Assembly: GCA_028687585.1 (NCBI GenBank)
Contig: JAQTZV010000040.1
Span: 1 to 36,902 of the forward strand
DNA from: Desulfuromonadaceae bacterium
Lineage (GTDB): Bacteria; Desulfobacterota; Desulfuromonadia; Geobacterales; Pseudopelobacteraceae
Direction of reading: 5' to 3'
Length of the DNA stretch: 36,902 bases
The notes beneath the pieces were generated by a model, which saw only the letters and a program-made list of their open reading frames with translations, searched no databases and was not told the DNA's origin. The translations under genes and the position numbers were made by a program. Shown here piece after piece: positions 25,067 through 34,120 of this stretch; positions within the stretch are counted from its first letter, which is position 1, and each line of letters begins with the position of its first letter.

Positions 25067-25983
25067 CGGTGAATGATACGAAAGATACGCGCAAAGATGC
25101 GGCGGCAGGACTTGGTTACGGCATTTTTGCTTACTTGATCTGGGGTTTTTTCCCGGTCTACTTCAAAGCATTGACCACTGTCCCTGCATTACAGGTTGTC
25201 AGTCATCGCATTGTCTGGTCTGTGCTGTTTCTGTCGTTGATTTTAGGCTGGCGCAGGAGATGGAGAGCGGTAACTGAGGCATTTAAAGACCGGCGGGTTG
25301 TCGTACTTCTCATTTCATCGGCACTTTTGATTGCGACAAACTGGCTGGTATTTATAATCGCGGTAGGACATGCCCAGGTTATTCAATCAAGTCTTGGCTA
25401 TTTCATAACCCCATTTGTCAGCGTACTGCTCGGCGTTGCTTTTTTAAAGGAGCGCCTGAGCCGACTGCAGATAATAAGTCTTTTTCTGGCGGCTGTCGGA
25501 GTTGTTCTGCTGACAGTCCACTATGGTCGTTTTCCCTGGGTATCACTGATACTCGCGTTTACCTTTGGCTCCTATGGACTGATCCGTAAGGTCGTTACCG
25601 TTGATTCGATCACCGGGCTGACGGTAGAGACGTTGCTGCTCTCCCCTGTTGCGCTCGGATATCTATTGTATGTCACACTGGACGGTACCGGCAGTTTCCC
25701 TGATCACGAGTTGCAGATCAATTTCTTCCTGGTGTTTGCCGGCGTTGCGACCTCTGTACCGTTGCTGCTTTTCGCCTCGGCCGCCCGCCGCCTGCGTCTC
25801 GCTACTATCGGATTTCTGCAGTACATTACCCCCACGATGCACTTTTTACTCGCAGTTCTGCTGTACAGGGAACCGTTTACACAGGCGCATTTAACCTGCT
25901 TTGTGCTTATCTGGGCCGGGCTCTGCTGCTATTCGTATGACGCCCTACGGAGAATACGGGCTGCCCGGCAGAATATCTCATGA
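25063..25983 (+). CDS. rarD: RarD-type EamA transporter
   Basis: A 306-residue membrane protein of the RarD branch of the DMT superfamily. The family's signature pieces are GIFAYLIWGFFPVYFKAL at the start, VVSHRIVWSVLFL, NWLVFIIAVGHAQVIQSSLGYF and GFLQYITPTMHFLLAVLLYREPF near the end. The function of RarD is not firmly established; export of a small metabolite is presumed. It is coupled to the previous gene by ATGA overlap and ends 14 bases before the convergent regulator gene. No terminator is seen in between. Confidence 0.9.
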   Translation: MTVNDTKDTRKDAAAGLGYGIFAYLIWGFFPVYFKALTTVPALQVVSHRIVWSVLFLSLILGWRRRWRAVTEAFKDRRVVVLLISSALLIATNWLVFIIAVGHAQVIQSSLGYFITPFVSVLLGVAFLKERLSRLQIISLFLAAVGVVLLTVHYGRFPWVSLILAFTFGSYGLIRKVVTVDSITGLTVETLLLSPVALGYLLYVTLDGTGSFPDHELQINFFLVFAGVATSVPLLLFASAARRLRLATIGFLQYITPTMHFLLAVLLYREPFTQAHLTCFVLIWAGLCCYSYDALRRIRAARQNIS

Positions 25984-25996
25984 ATCGTTATTCCGC

Positions 25997-26713
25997 TCAC
26001 TCAGCCCCTTTTTGTTCCATATAACTGTTGAAACGCCTGACATGAGACTGAGCGATACTTCTCGCCTTCTCCCCGTCGCGAGACGTTATCGCCGCAACAA
26101 TATCGTGCAGATCCGCAAGGTTTTCCTTTAACATTGCTTTGTTGCGCGGCAGATATTTTACATAATATGTATGAATATTGACGTACAGACTCTGCAGAAC
26201 CGTTAAAAACAGCAGATTGCCGCTCATACGGGCCAGGGCAAGATGCACCTGCTCATCGGTACGGATAAACGCATCCCACCCCGAGCGCCCCTGGTTGAGA
26301 TGGGCTTCCGCCTCGGCCAGAAGCCCATTCAGCAGTGACACGTCACCCGTGCATGCCCGCTGCGCCGCAAGGAAAGCAACCCCCCCTTCCATCTCTTCAC
26401 GAAAAACGGCGAGATCTTTCAGAGACACAGCACAATTTCTGATCAGCAGCCCCAGATTATCACTGAGAGTATCACTATTGACCTCACGCACCATCGAACC
26501 GCCGCTTACGCCTGTTCTGATTTCGATCAGCCCCTTCTGTTCCAGCACCCGCAACGCCTCACGCAGGGTACCGCGGCTGACACCGAACCGCTCCTTCAAT
26601 TCACGTTCCGCCGGGAGCATATTTCCTGCTTTTAATGTTCCTGCCATGATTGCTTCCTGAATCTGATCGACAACATCCTGATACGCTTTACTCTGTTTTA
26701 CCTGTTTGAACAT
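25997..26713 (-). CDS. FadR/GntR-family regulator, divergent from putA
   Basis: A 238-residue regulator with an N-terminal winged helix (YQDVVDQIQEAIMAGTLKAG, then LPAERELKERFGVSRGTLREALRVLEQKGLIEIRTG) and a C-terminal FCD ligand domain with its metal-binding histidines (for example HLALARMSGN, SIAQSHVRRFNSY). The start is set at ATG 26713, with GAGG six bases upstream; ATG 26725 is an alternative. FCD regulators usually sense organic acids or amino acids. Its position next to putA, and the palindrome over the putA promoter, suggest it represses putA and itself and is relieved by proline or a product (inference). Confidence 0.9.
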   Translation of the reverse strand: MFKQVKQSKAYQDVVDQIQEAIMAGTLKAGNMLPAERELKERFGVSRGTLREALRVLEQKGLIEIRTGVSGGSMVREVNSDTLSDNLGLLIRNCAVSLKDLAVFREEMEGGVAFLAAQRACTGDVSLLNGLLAEAEAHLNQGRSGWDAFIRTDEQVHLALARMSGNLLFLTVLQSLYVNIHTYYVKYLPRNKAMLKENLADLHDIVAAITSRDGEKARSIAQSHVRRFNSYMEQKGAE

Positions 26714-26728
26714 GGCAAACCTCATTTT

Positions 26729-26744
26729 CAATGGTTGCACCTTT
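26729..26744. promoter_or_regulatory. Possible second operator at the regulator's own start
   Basis: CAATGGTTGCACCTTT keeps AATGGTT and a degraded right half (ACC-TTT for AACCATT) of the palindrome at 26810-26828. It lies 16-31 bases upstream of the regulator start, where an autorepressor site would be expected. Confidence 0.35.
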
Positions 26745-26787
26745 ATACCATCTCAACCATCGTCATACAAGAGTCTGCAGGAAGCTA

Positions 26788-26816
26788 TTGACAAACACCA
26801 CTTATTTAGCTAATGG
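26788..26816 (+). promoter_or_regulatory. Predicted putA promoter
   Basis: TTGACA at 26788-26793 is followed after exactly 17 bases by TAATGG at 26811-26816, a poor -10 that lies inside the operator palindrome. Repression would then be by direct steric blocking. The putA ATG is 58 bases downstream and has AAAGGAA nearby. Confidence 0.5.
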
Positions 26817-26828
26817 TTAAACCATTAG
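26810..26828. promoter_or_regulatory. Operator palindrome for the FadR-family regulator
   Basis: CTAATGGTT-A-AACCATTAG is a perfect 9-base inverted repeat around one base. The TGGT...ACCA core is typical of FadR-subfamily GntR sites. It lies between the divergent regulator and putA and overlaps the predicted -10. Confidence 0.75.
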
Positions 26829-26873
26829 AGCAGTAAGCCGCAGTATTGAATTTTCACATCGAAAGGAACTGCC

Positions 26874-29800
26874 ATGGAATCAGCGCTCAACACAAAGATC
26901 ATCAATCGCGGCAAGGAGTTTTTCTCCTCGATCTCAGGTGAAAAGCCATCCCTTTTTAACAAAGGCGCCTGGATGGGCAAAGTAATGGACTGGAGCATGC
27001 AGAACGAACAGTTCAAGATTCAGATGTTCCGTTTTGTTGACGCCTTCCCTTCCTTGACAACATCAAAACTGCTGACTGACCATATCCGCGAATATTTCGG
27101 CGAAGAAAAAGATATGCCGCCGGTACTCAAGACCGGCGCAAAAATGGCTGGCATGCTCGGTTCGTTGGGTGGTGCGGTACTGAACAAGGTCATCTCCGCC
27201 AATATCCAGGAGATGGCCCATCAGTTTATTGTCGGGGAAAACACCAAAGAAGCGGTCAAGAACATTGAACGACTGCGCAAAGAAGGTTTTGCGGCAGTTG
27301 TCGATGTACTCGGTGAAGCGACTTTGACCGAGCAGGAAGCAGAAGAATATGTCGATACCTATCTTGAGGTACTGAAAAGCCTGAAAAAGGAGCAGTCCGC
27401 TTGGAAAGGACTGCCGGGAAACAACGGTGACAGCGGCTTGGACTGGGGCCACGTACCCAAGATAAATGTTGCAGTAAAACCGACGGCACTCTTTGCTCTC
27501 GCCAACCCCCAGAATTTTGAAGGATCGGTGCAGGCCATGCTGAAGCAGATGCGCCGCATTGCCGCAAAGGTAGTTGAGCTGGGCGGATTTCTCTGTATCG
27601 ATATGGAGTCATACAAACACAAAGGCATTATCATTGAACTGTATAAACGCCTGAAACTGGAGTATCTCGACTACCCGCACATCGGCATTGTCCTGCAGGC
27701 CTATTTGAAGGACACCGATCAGGATTTGGCCGAACTGCTCGCCTGGGCCAAACAGCACAATACACAGATATCGGTGCGTTTGGTAAAAGGCGCCTACTGG
27801 GATTACGAAACAGTCAAAGCAAAACAGAACGGCTGGGCGATCCCGGTCTGGACGGTCAAAGCAGAAAGTGACGCCGCCTTCGAGCGCCAATCACGGGTTA
27901 TCCTGGAAAACCATCAGAGCTGTCATTACGCCTGCGCTTCACACAATATCCGTTCAATTTCTGCGGTGATGGAGATGGCAAAAGAGCTGAATGTCCCTGA
28001 TTCGCGCTATGAATTTCAGGTACTGTACGGCATGGCCGAACCGGTACGTAAAGGCATCCTCAAGATCGTCGGGCGCATCCGACTCTACGCCCCCTACGGC
28101 AACATGGTTCCCGGTATGGGCTACCTCGTCCGGCGACTGCTTGAAAATACCGCCAATGAATCGTTCCTTCGTCAGAGTTTTGCAGAGGACGCCCACATTG
28201 AACGACTCCTTGAAGACCCCGCCGTAACCGCAAGCCGGGAGAGAACTGCTCGCAGCAACAAACCGCGCAAAGTCATAGCCGGTCCGGGCGGCCTGTCCCG
28301 TTTTGCCAATGAAGCAATGGTCGATTTTACCCGTCCTGATCACCGCACCGCTTTCCCCAAAGCCATTGCCGCCGTTCGGGCACTGGCCGGCAAAAGCTAT
28401 CCGCTCTACATCAATGGCAAAGAAGTTGTCACAAAGGAGATATGCAACACCGTCAATCCAAACAGGCCATCGGAACTGCTCGGGATGATTGCACAGGCCG
28501 GCATTGCGGAAACATCTCAAGCCGTCAGCGCCGCAAAAAACGCATTTCCCGCTTGGCGCGACACAGAACCGCGCGACCGTGCGAACTATCTGCTGAAGGC
28601 GGCAGAGATTGGCCGAAAGCGGCTCTTTGAACTGTCAGCCTGGCAGGTACTGGAGATCGGCAAGCAGTGGGATCAGGCCTACGCAGACGTTACCGAAGCA
28701 ATCGATTTTCTCGAATACTATGCCCGCGAAATGATCCGCCTCGGTGAACCGCAGCGCATCGGCAACGCACCGGGCGAAGTCAATCAATACTTCTATGAGC
28801 CAAAAGGGGTTGCAGCGATCATTGCCCCCTGGAATTTCCCGCTCGCCATCTGTCTTGGCATGGCCTCAGCCGCAATCGTCACCGGTAACACCGTGGTTTT
28901 CAAACCGTCAAACATCACCGGCATCATCGGCTGGAATCTAGTGGAAATCTTCCGGGAAGCCGGCCTGCCGGCCGGCGTATTCAACTTCATCCCCGGTAAA
29001 GGCTCGGTTATCGGTGACTACATGGTTGATCACCCCGACATTTCACTGATCGCCTTCACCGGTTCGGTTGAAACCGGTCTGCGCATAATCGATCGCGCCG
29101 CCAAAGTTCATCCGGGTCAGATCAACGTTAAGAAAATTATCTCCGAAATGGGAGGCAAGAATGCCATCATTATCGATGACGATGCCGACCTGGATGAGGC
29201 AGTGCCGCATGTGCTCTATTCGGCCTTCGCGTTCCAGGGGCAGAAATGCTCCGCCTGCTCGCGGGTCATCGTCCTTGATGCAGTATACGACAAATTTGTT
29301 GACCGCCTCGTCAAGGCAGCCCAGGTCTATCAGGTGGGACCGGCTGAAGATCCGACCTACAGTATGGGCGCCGTATCGGACAGCACGGCGATGAAAAATA
29401 TTCTGGAGTATGTAGAGATTGGAAAAAAAGAAGGGAAACTGCTCTATTCCAGCCCGGTCCCGGCAACTGAAGGGTACTGGGTACCTCTCACGATTATCGG
29501 CGGCATTACCCCGCAGCACCGCATTGCCCAGGAAGAAATATTCGGACCGGTTCTGGCGGTCATGCGGGCCAAGGATTTCGATCAGGCAATAGAATGGGCC
29601 AATGCAACGCAGTTCGCCCTTACTGGCGGGGTCTTCAGCCGCAGTCCGGAACATTTGACAAAAGCACGGCGGGAATTCCGCGTCGGCAACCTCTATATCA
29701 ACCGCAACAACACCGGAGCGCAGGTAGATCGCCAACCGTTCGGCGGATCACGCATGTCCGGTGTCGGCACGAAAGCAGGTGGTCCCGATTATCTGCTGCA

Positions 29801-29885
29801 CTTCATGGATCCGAGGGTGGTGACGGAAAATACGATGCGGCGAGGATTTGCACCGATTGAAGAGGATGATGATTGGGTGGAATAA
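26874..29885 (+). CDS. putA: Bifunctional proline dehydrogenase / P5C dehydrogenase
   Basis: A 1003-residue PutA that oxidises proline to glutamate in two steps, with FAD and NAD. The first half is the PRODH barrel (KINVAVKPTALFALANPQNF, FLCIDMESYKHKG, VRLVKGAYWDYE, YGNMVPGMGYLVRRLLENT). The second half is an aldehyde dehydrogenase (IIAPWNFPLAICLGM, AFTGSVETG, SEMGGKNAIIIDDD, and the catalytic cysteine at about residue 792 in GQKCSACSR). There is no N-terminal ribbon-helix-helix domain and no C-terminal extension, so this is the short type known from Geobacter, which cannot autoregulate. The divergent FadR-type gene probably fills that role. AAAGGAA precedes the ATG. It ends with a strong terminator. 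Confidence 0.96.
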   Translation: MESALNTKIINRGKEFFSSISGEKPSLFNKGAWMGKVMDWSMQNEQFKIQMFRFVDAFPSLTTSKLLTDHIREYFGEEKDMPPVLKTGAKMAGMLGSLGGAVLNKVISANIQEMAHQFIVGENTKEAVKNIERLRKEGFAAVVDVLGEATLTEQEAEEYVDTYLEVLKSLKKEQSAWKGLPGNNGDSGLDWGHVPKINVAVKPTALFALANPQNFEGSVQAMLKQMRRIAAKVVELGGFLCIDMESYKHKGIIIELYKRLKLEYLDYPHIGIVLQAYLKDTDQDLAELLAWAKQHNTQISVRLVKGAYWDYETVKAKQNGWAIPVWTVKAESDAAFERQSRVILENHQSCHYACASHNIRSISAVMEMAKELNVPDSRYEFQVLYGMAEPVRKGILKIVGRIRLYAPYGNMVPGMGYLVRRLLENTANESFLRQSFAEDAHIERLLEDPAVTASRERTARSNKPRKVIAGPGGLSRFANEAMVDFTRPDHRTAFPKAIAAVRALAGKSYPLYINGKEVVTKEICNTVNPNRPSELLGMIAQAGIAETSQAVSAAKNAFPAWRDTEPRDRANYLLKAAEIGRKRLFELSAWQVLEIGKQWDQAYADVTEAIDFLEYYAREMIRLGEPQRIGNAPGEVNQYFYEPKGVAAIIAPWNFPLAICLGMASAAIVTGNTVVFKPSNITGIIGWNLVEIFREAGLPAGVFNFIPGKGSVIGDYMVDHPDISLIAFTGSVETGLRIIDRAAKVHPGQINVKKIISEMGGKNAIIIDDDADLDEAVPHVLYSAFAFQGQKCSACSRVIVLDAVYDKFVDRLVKAAQVYQVGPAEDPTYSMGAVSDSTAMKNILEYVEIGKKEGKLLYSSPVPATEGYWVPLTIIGGITPQHRIAQEEIFGPVLAVMRAKDFDQAIEWANATQFALTGGVFSRSPEHLTKARREFRVGNLYINRNNTGAQVDRQPFGGSRMSGVGTKAGGPDYLLHFMDPRVVTENTMRRGFAPIEEDDDWVE

Positions 29886-29906
29886 GAAGAATCCACTGCA
29901 AGCATT

Positions 29907-29940
29907 AAAAGGGGACTCGGCGTCGGGGTGGTCCCCTTTT
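29907..29940 (+). terminator. Bidirectional terminator after putA
   Basis: AAAAGGGGAC at 29907-29916 pairs perfectly with GTCCCCTTTT at 29931-29940. The A-run on one side and T-run on the other let it serve both putA and the convergent EAL-HDOD gene. Confidence 0.9.
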
Positions 29941-29960
29941 GTCAAACATTTGCTCATCTG

Positions 29961-31190
29961 TTACAGTGCGGCACGCCAACTAAAGGCTTTTTTCTGGCAC
30001 TCAAGAACGTCCTCAAGCAAGACACCAGTCTTTTCAAGACGCTCATTTGCCTGATCCAGCTCAAGGCGTTCAATCAATTCAGCGAGGCAAAGAAGTTCTC
30101 CCAGAGGCCCACCGCAGTTAATCAGTGCATTCTGAATTTCATCAGATAAATTCAACCCGGTAATAATCTCATCCAGAGAGAAGCCGAAACTGTCCCCCAA
30201 GATGGAAAGTGTGCCGACCATGAATGCTTCATCAGAAGCGTGCGGAATATTCCTGGTGTACGGATGTACCTTTGCCATCTCTTCAAGAAAAGCAGCACGT
30301 ACCGAGACCAGGTCAAGCAAGGCACCGTCAAGGTTCTGACTGTCATCGTTGGCAAAAATTGCCAGCTGTACCCAGCGCTTTAGGTGCTGAACTCCAATCA
30401 GGGTAATTGCATGTCCGACCGTTCGAATTTTCTCACGCCGTCCGAAAGCAACCGAATTAACAAGCAGCAATAATTTGTACGTCAAAGCAGGACTTTTCTT
30501 GAATGTTAACTCAATTTCAGACAGTTCGGCATCAGCTGATAGTTGATTCATTAATTTGAAAAAAGTGTGGACTGAATCCTCCATCCGTGCTTTTTGAAGT
30601 GTGGACGGCCGGGAAAAGAAAAACCCTTGAAACAGCTCGAAACCCATACTGCGACAACGGAGAAATGCATGGCGTGAATCTACCTTCTCAGCAAGCAGCC
30701 TGACCGGATACCGCCTGAATTGTTCGACCATCTGATAGACCAACTCAAGCGGTGACGCGATAAGGTCAATCTTGACAATATCCACAATGCCGTTATAGAG
30801 TTCCTCATATTCACTGGCGAATTCATGGTCATCGAGCGCCAGCACGTACCCGAGAGTTTTTAATTCGCGACAGCGCTTGACCACATCAGGAGTAATTATA
30901 ATGTTCTCCAACAACTCCAGACCGATCAACCCTGCAGGCAGCAGTTCGATGGTGTCACTCATCAGCATATCGAAATCGACATTAATGAAACCTCGATAGG
31001 TTCCAAGAATGTCGTCCATTTTAAATCCGGAGAGAGTATTGAACACAACCCTGGATGTGGCATGCGTTGCGTTTTTAATACTGGCGAAAGCGGGAGAGTC
31101 TTTCGAGCGGAACAGAAGTTCGTAGAAGAGTACCTTTTCGAACCGATCCAGAATCGGCTGCCGGCCTATCAAATAACAGTTATTTTCCAT
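29961..31190 (-). CDS. EAL-HDOD signalling protein (YuxH-type)
   Basis: A 409-residue cytoplasmic protein from ATG 31190, with AAAGGA nine bases upstream. The N-terminal half is an EAL-like domain that opens GRQPILDRFEKVLFYELLFR, with ELL in place of EAL. Other positions that bind metal or c-di-GMP seem kept: N in FINVDF, E in LELLEN, DD in ALDDHEF, K in VKIDL, E in LLAEKV, Q in FELFQG. The C-terminal half is a HDOD domain (SPALTYKLLLLVNSVAFGRREKI and GVQHLKRWVQLAIF). It could be an active phosphodiesterase or a c-di-GMP receptor. The genomic neighbour with GGDEF lies 3.6 kb away. Confidence 0.88.
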   Translation of the reverse strand: MENNCYLIGRQPILDRFEKVLFYELLFRSKDSPAFASIKNATHATSRVVFNTLSGFKMDDILGTYRGFINVDFDMLMSDTIELLPAGLIGLELLENIIITPDVVKRCRELKTLGYVLALDDHEFASEYEELYNGIVDIVKIDLIASPLELVYQMVEQFRRYPVRLLAEKVDSRHAFLRCRSMGFELFQGFFFSRPSTLQKARMEDSVHTFFKLMNQLSADAELSEIELTFKKSPALTYKLLLLVNSVAFGRREKIRTVGHAITLIGVQHLKRWVQLAIFANDDSQNLDGALLDLVSVRAAFLEEMAKVHPYTRNIPHASDEAFMVGTLSILGDSFGFSLDEIITGLNLSDEIQNALINCGGPLGELLCLAELIERLELDQANERLEKTGVLLEDVLECQKKAFSWRAAL

Positions 31191-31314
31191 ACATAAAAGT
31201 CCTTTAAGCCAGAAACGACAAAAATCAAGAAGAGACAACGTTAACTTCAAGATTCTTCATGAGCGTATTAGGACTATACGAACAGGAGAGCACTCTGTCA
31301 ATGAGATATGCGGG

Positions 31315-31578
31315 CTAACACGCCGCTAGCCTGATGGCAGGCCTCCGGACAGGAGTGAGTGTTGACAGCGGTTTCACCAGAGTACATTCAGCCGCCTGAA
31401 GCGCTTCGACCACAGCCACCTGATTGGCGGCTACGGCAAAACTTTTTCCTGCATGCAGCAGATAATCAACCCCGTTACCACAGGTCAGCCAGACACTCCC
31501 GCTCGAACAGCGCAACGTGACGCCTTCTTTCCCGCCATCAACCCGAATCAGTTCACCCTGTCCAAGATAACATTCCAT
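31315..31578 (-). CDS. DUF2917 small protein
   Basis: An 87-residue cytoplasmic protein, starting MECYLGQGELIRVDGGKEG, with LRCSSGSVWLTCGNGVDYLLHAGKSF as the core of the DUF2917 family (a small cupin-like beta fold). GGAGG precedes ATG 31578 by eight bases; a few upstream codons in frame are not needed. It is divergent from the MocR gene across a 174-base gap. Such DUF2917 genes are often near MocR and azlCD genes. Function is unknown; a ligand sensor or modulator is possible. Confidence 0.8.
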   Translation of the reverse strand: MECYLGQGELIRVDGGKEGVTLRCSSGSVWLTCGNGVDYLLHAGKSFAVAANQVAVVEALQAAECTLVKPLSTLTPVRRPAIRLAAC

Positions 31579-31662
31579 GACTAATACCTCCCTGCGTGTG
31601 ATGGTCACACCCTACGCTTCTCTTCGCTATATAAACAGATACAAAAAAACACTTTTGTAACC

Positions 31663-31678
31663 ATAACAGTTCTGTTAT
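31663..31678. promoter_or_regulatory. Palindrome in the DUF2917/mocR gap
   Basis: ATAACAG-TT-CTGTTAT is a perfect 7-base inverted repeat. A further ACTGTAC follows at about 31685, giving repeated ACAGT/ACTGT half sites. It is a good candidate binding site for the MocR protein, which usually controls its own and the divergent gene. Confidence 0.5.
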
Positions 31679-31752
31679 ATACAAACTGTACTCGTCAAAA
31701 AGCGCGTAAATTGTACCTGCCAGAGCAGGTAAGTCAGGAGTATGCTACGATC

Positions 31753-33204
31753 ATGATAAACGGACTCAATAAAAGCGGTGTTACATCATTACTCTACGAA
31801 CAGGTTGCCGGAGAAATCGCCGCCCTGGTAGAACAGGGGACCTTCAGGGCCGGAGACCGGCTCCCGTCCATCCGGCAGCTCAGTACACGCTTTGATGTCA
31901 GCATCAACACCGTCATGCAGGCCTATGCGCTGTTGGAAGACAAACGCCTGATACAGGCCCGTCCCCAATCCGGTTATTATGTGCGCAGCCGGGTGCCGGA
32001 GATCAGGGAGCCTGATCTTCAGTCGCGCTCAGTTATTGCGCCGGCCACGATAACGATCAGCGACCTCTGTCATCAGGTTATGCGCAACATGATGAGACGC
32101 GACCTGCTGCCGTTAGGAAGCGCCATACCGAGCGCAGAGAACCTGCCGATCGACAAGCTTAACCGGATTATGGCCAGTGAATTGCGAAAATACGGCGACC
32201 ACGCGGTACTATACCAGATGCCACCCGGCTATGAGCGTCTGCGTGTTCAAATCGCCCGCCGAGCTCTTATGGCAGGCATCAGCAGCGGACCGGACGATAT
32301 CCTGGTGACATCAGGGTGCGTCGAAGCTGTTCTTCTGGCACTGCGCGCCACCTGCCGCGCCGGTGACACCATTGCGGTTGAGTCCCCCTTCTACTTCAAT
32401 TTCATGCAGATGATCGCCGAACTGGGACTGAAAGCCCTGGAGATCCCTGCAACTCCCCGCGACGGTATCAGCATCGAGGCGCTCCGTTACGCCATCGAAC
32501 AGGGCAGGATCAGCGCCTGTCTGGTTGTTACCAATTTCAGCAACCCTCTGGGGAGCCTGATGCCTGATGAGCGCAAGCGCGAACTGGTGGAACTGCTCGT
32601 CCGACACGAAATCCCGCTGATTGAGGACGATATTTATGGCGACCTGACTTTTGACAATGAGCGCCCCGGCAGTGCGAAATCGTTTGACCATTCGGATCTC
32701 GTAATCTATTGCTCATCATTTTCTAAAACCATTGCCCCCGGTTATCGTGTCGGGTGGGCAATTGCCGGCCGTTTCCAGGCAGAGATGGAACGACTGAAAT
32801 TGATGATGAATATTGCATCCTCTTCACCACCGCAACTGGCCATGGCCGAGTTTCTGGCTACCGGCGGCTACGACCACCATTTACGAAGCATCCGGAGGGT
32901 TCATGCCCGCAATATTTCCCAGATGGCCGAAGCGGTGGCCCGCTATTTCCCCGCCGGAACGCGCATGACGCACCCTTCAGGTGGGTTTATTCTCTGGGTA
33001 GAGATGCCGGAGGGGATCGACGCCATCCAACTCTATCACCGCGCACTCGCACAGGGAATCAGCATCGTGCCCGGCCCCCTCTTCTCGCTTTCCGGCAAAT
33101 ACAGCCACCATATCCGTTTATCGGCGGCTCAATGGAACGAGAAGATCGAACAAGGAATCATGACGCTGGGGACATTGGCAGCGGAGCTGCTGCCGAGGCT
33201 GTAA
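31753..33204 (+). CDS. MocR-type GntR regulator with aminotransferase domain
   Basis: A 483-residue regulator. The N-terminal GntR winged helix (LYEQVAGEIAALVEQGTFRAG, DRLPSIRQLSTRFDVSINTV) is joined by a linker to a class I aminotransferase-like domain with the PLP lysine in CSSFSKTIAPGYRVGW and the NFSNPLGS and IEDDIYGDL stretches. Start is ATG 31753, with AGGAG 12 bases upstream; a TTG at 31711 is an alternative. MocR proteins bind PLP or PLP-amino-acid adducts as signals. It is followed by azlC after about 200 bases that hold a repeat, so control of the exporter azlCD and of the DUF2917 gene is likely. Confidence 0.92.
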   Translation: MINGLNKSGVTSLLYEQVAGEIAALVEQGTFRAGDRLPSIRQLSTRFDVSINTVMQAYALLEDKRLIQARPQSGYYVRSRVPEIREPDLQSRSVIAPATITISDLCHQVMRNMMRRDLLPLGSAIPSAENLPIDKLNRIMASELRKYGDHAVLYQMPPGYERLRVQIARRALMAGISSGPDDILVTSGCVEAVLLALRATCRAGDTIAVESPFYFNFMQMIAELGLKALEIPATPRDGISIEALRYAIEQGRISACLVVTNFSNPLGSLMPDERKRELVELLVRHEIPLIEDDIYGDLTFDNERPGSAKSFDHSDLVIYCSSFSKTIAPGYRVGWAIAGRFQAEMERLKLMMNIASSSPPQLAMAEFLATGGYDHHLRSIRRVHARNISQMAEAVARYFPAGTRMTHPSGGFILWVEMPEGIDAIQLYHRALAQGISIVPGPLFSLSGKYSHHIRLSAAQWNEKIEQGIMTLGTLAAELLPRL

Positions 33205-33229
33205 TTACTCTAAAAAACGACAGCATTTA

Positions 33230-33363
33230 TCACGGAGACACAGAGGAAATCATTGAGAAAAACTGTATTATGTCATTTCCCAAAAGGTGAAACACAATAT
33301 TCGCACTGAACAGGTTATAATCTATCAGTTTACTCTTTATTTTTTTCTCCGTGTCTCCGTGGT
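33230..33363. repeat. Inverted-repeat element between mocR and azlC
   Basis: TCACGGAGACACAGAGGAA (33230-33248) is the inverse match of TCTCCGTGTCTCCGTGG (33347-33363), with one or two mismatches, about 100 bases apart. It looks like a small non-autonomous palindromic element (MITE-like). The right end is repeated as a degenerate half at 34669-34687. Confidence 0.65.
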
Positions 33364-33403
33364 GAACTGTTTATTTGTCCAGAATTACCGGAGATATGGG
33401 AAC

Positions 33404-34120
33404 ATGTCAGATGCAACCGGAAACAACAAAACAGGGTATATTGCTGCGGGGCTTTCGGCGGCATGGCCGATCTGCATCGGCTATTTTCCGATCGGACTTT
33501 CGCTCGGAGTACTGGCGCAAAAAAGCGGCCTGACCCCGTGGCAGATGGCGGCCATGTCGCTCCTGGTCTTTGCCGGCGGCTCACAGTTCATTGCCGTGGC
33601 GATGCTGACTGGCTCTGCTTCCGCACCGGCTATCGTTTCAACAGTTTTTATGGTCAACCTGCGACACCTGCTGATGAGTTCGGCCCTCGCGGTTCACTTC
33701 ACCGGCGTTTCACGGCGTTTTCTGGCGCTCTTCGCCTACGGCATCACCGATGAAAGCTTCGCCGTCAACCTGACCCGCTTCAACCTTGGGGGGTGGGATC
33801 GCCGCAGCGCGCTCGTCCTCAATTATGCGGCAAATGCCACATGGGTTGTCAGCAGCGTCTCAGGCGTCTATCTGGGGCAACTGGTCCCGCCCGGCGCCGC
33901 CGGTGTGGACTTCGCCCTGACCGGCATGTTTATCTGCCTGCTGGTTTTCCAGCTGCGCGGCCCGATTTTCACCGTCACCGCCCTGATCGCGGCGGCCTGC
34001 TCCCTGCTGGCCTATCTGCAACTGCCGGGCAACACCTATGTGATCGTCGCATCCTGTGCAGCGGCCACGATCGGGCTTGTTCTGAAACGTACCCTGCGAA
34101 AACAGGAGAGAACTTCATGA
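33404..34120 (+). CDS. azlC: Branched-chain amino-acid exporter large subunit AzlC
   Basis: A 238-residue membrane protein of the AzlC/YgaZ family. It opens GYIAAGLSAAWPICIGYFPIGLSLGVLAQKSG and continues with AAMSLLVFAGGSQFIAV and TVFMVNLRHLLMSSALA, the standard signatures. Start is ATG 33404; the frame extends 39 codons upstream through the inverted-repeat element and is not used. It works with AzlD as an exporter of branched-chain amino acids (valine or methionine in relatives). The 4-base overlap with azlD shows coupling. Confidence 0.93.
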   Translation: MSDATGNNKTGYIAAGLSAAWPICIGYFPIGLSLGVLAQKSGLTPWQMAAMSLLVFAGGSQFIAVAMLTGSASAPAIVSTVFMVNLRHLLMSSALAVHFTGVSRRFLALFAYGITDESFAVNLTRFNLGGWDRRSALVLNYAANATWVVSSVSGVYLGQLVPPGAAGVDFALTGMFICLLVFQLRGPIFTVTALIAAACSLLAYLQLPGNTYVIVASCAAATIGLVLKRTLRKQERTS

